6,746 bases of DNA from an uncultured Proteiniphilum sp. (GTDB taxonomy: Bacteria > Bacteroidota > Bacteroidia > Bacteroidales > Dysgonomonadaceae): assembly GCF_937873925.1 (NCBI RefSeq), contig NZ_CALNAT010000022.1, positions 1-6,746 on the forward strand. The letters run 5' to 3'. Made by a program: the position numbers and the translations under genes. Positions within the stretch are counted from its first letter, which is position 1. Each line of letters begins with the position of its first letter. Shown here piece after piece: positions 6,054 through 6,746 of this stretch. The notes beneath the pieces were generated by a model. That model made no database searches. It had not been told where the DNA came from and saw nothing but the letters and a program-made list of their open reading frames with translations.

Positions 6054-6746
6054 ATGAAAAAGATTTTTTTAAGTTTTATGATGTTTGCTCTTATGTTGAC
6101 ACCGGCTGTCCTGACTTCCTGTGAAAATGACGATCCGGATGATGATAATGATGACAGGGAGCTCGTTCACAAACTTGCTGACCAAGGTGTCCTTATGGGC
6201 AAATTGAAGGACAAATTAGAATTGAAAACTAGTACAGAGTATGCATTGACAGGTAATTTTATTGTGGAAGAAAATGGCGAATTGCATATTCCCGCAGGTA
6301 CGATAATTAAAGCCAATGAAGGTTTCGGAAACTATATTCTCGTGCTGCAGGGCGGTAAGATCTTTGTAAACGGGACAGCGCAAGCGCCTGTTACTATGAC
6401 TGCCAATAAAGCGAATGCGGCACAAGGCCACTGGGGTGGACTGATCATCAACGGTCGTGCACCGCTTGCAGGCGGAACTACCGGAACTACCGAAATCAAC
6501 ACTGAATACAAATATGGTGGGACTAACGTCGCCGATAATTCCGGATCGATCTCTTATCTGAAACTGGAATATACCGGAGCACGTTCGAGTGCCGATGTAG
6601 AACACAATGGCCTTACATTGAACGGGGTGGGTAACGGTACAAAAATGGAAAATATATTTATACCGGATGGTGCCGACGATGGAATCGAATTCTTCGGTGG
6701 TTCGGTAAACGTAAAGAACCTGTTGGTAGTGAATTCCGATGATGAT
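6054..6746 (+). CDS. Surface-lipoprotein partner of the receptor, beta-rich repetitive body (3' end outside window)
   Basis: The first 231 codons are present and the frame is open to the window end, so the gene is truncated only by the window. Residues 1-23 form an SPII signal ending LTSC with Cys23. The Cys is followed by ENDDPDDDNDD (24-34), a very acidic tether resembling the Bacteroidota lipoprotein export signal that sends lipoproteins to the cell surface. After a short, partly helical stretch (about 35-55) comes a Gly/Asn-rich, beta-strand-rich body with turn-like steps: ENGELHIPAGTIIKA, LQGGKIFVNGTAQAPVTMTA, GHWGGLIINGRAPL and a later DGADDGIEFFGG. This pattern suggests a parallel beta-helix or similar solenoid; proteins with the WGGLIINGRAP motif are widespread in Bacteroidota, often uncharacterised or dubiously named. 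The ATG at 6054 follows a short AT-rich spacer without a visible promoter or terminator, so it is probably co-transcribed with the receptor. A substrate-capturing or accessory role on the surface is inference. Confidence 0.85.
   Translation, partial: MKKIFLSFMMFALMLTPAVLTSCENDDPDDDNDDRELVHKLADQGVLMGKLKDKLELKTSTEYALTGNFIVEENGELHIPAGTIIKANEGFGNYILVLQGGKIFVNGTAQAPVTMTANKANAAQGHWGGLIINGRAPLAGGTTGTTEINTEYKYGGTNVADNSGSISYLKLEYTGARSSADVEHNGLTLNGVGNGTKMENIFIPDGADDGIEFFGGSVNVKNLLVVNSDDD
6474..6491 (+). repeat. Two-copy 9-bp tandem repeat inside the lipoprotein gene
   Basis: GGAACTACC occurs twice head to tail (6474-6482 and 6483-6491), in frame, encoding Gly-Thr-Thr twice. It lies in a loop-like Gly/Thr segment just after the WGGLIINGRAPL motif. 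Because the unit is a multiple of three, copy-number change would lengthen or shorten the loop without a frameshift. Confidence 0.7.

Noticed and set aside
6216..6605. A 129-codon minus-strand frame at the window end
   Set aside because: The opposite strand carries a continuous lipoprotein with a signal peptide, lipobox and coherent repeated motifs, so the minus frame is a by-product.

Overview
The window reads as chromosomal DNA from a member of the Bacteroidota, most likely order Bacteroidales. The evidence is Bacteroidota-type -7 boxes (TAnnTTTG), A/T-rich leaders mostly without Shine-Dalgarno sites, SPII lipoproteins including one with a stretch of Asp residues after the lipid cysteine, and a TonB-dependent receptor with an N-terminal carboxypeptidase-regulatory-like domain. 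A family-level placement such as Dysgonomonadaceae would be a guess. All four genes are on the + strand and no gene-free stretch exceeds 300 bases.

Region 1 (1-1142) holds a lipoprotein of the tyrosine/serine phosphatase family (Y_phosphatase3 type). It is full length, but its P-loop has lost the catalytic Cys and Arg, so it looks like a pseudophosphatase. Region 2 (1143-3190) holds a DeaD/CsdA-type DEAD-box RNA helicase with a DbpA-type RNA-binding domain. It has its own -7 box, a structured leader of roughly 120 nt and a good intrinsic terminator.

Region 3 (3200-6746) is a separate transcription unit. Four direct repeats with an exact 11-bp period, arranged like PhoB boxes, sit just upstream of a promoter. 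They are followed by a 900-residue TonB-dependent outer-membrane receptor of a non-SusC type and, 50 bp later, a probable surface lipoprotein with a repetitive beta-rich body, cut by the window end. The layout suggests an outer-membrane uptake pair in which the lipoprotein takes the place of SusD. The 11-bp repeats suggest control by an OmpR/PhoB-family response regulator, possibly phosphate starvation. The substrate cannot be read from the sequence.

The points most worth a second look are the PhoB-like repeat array, the receptor plus beta-helix-like lipoprotein pair, and the inactivated phosphatase. I see no mobile elements, CRISPR arrays, tRNA or rRNA genes.
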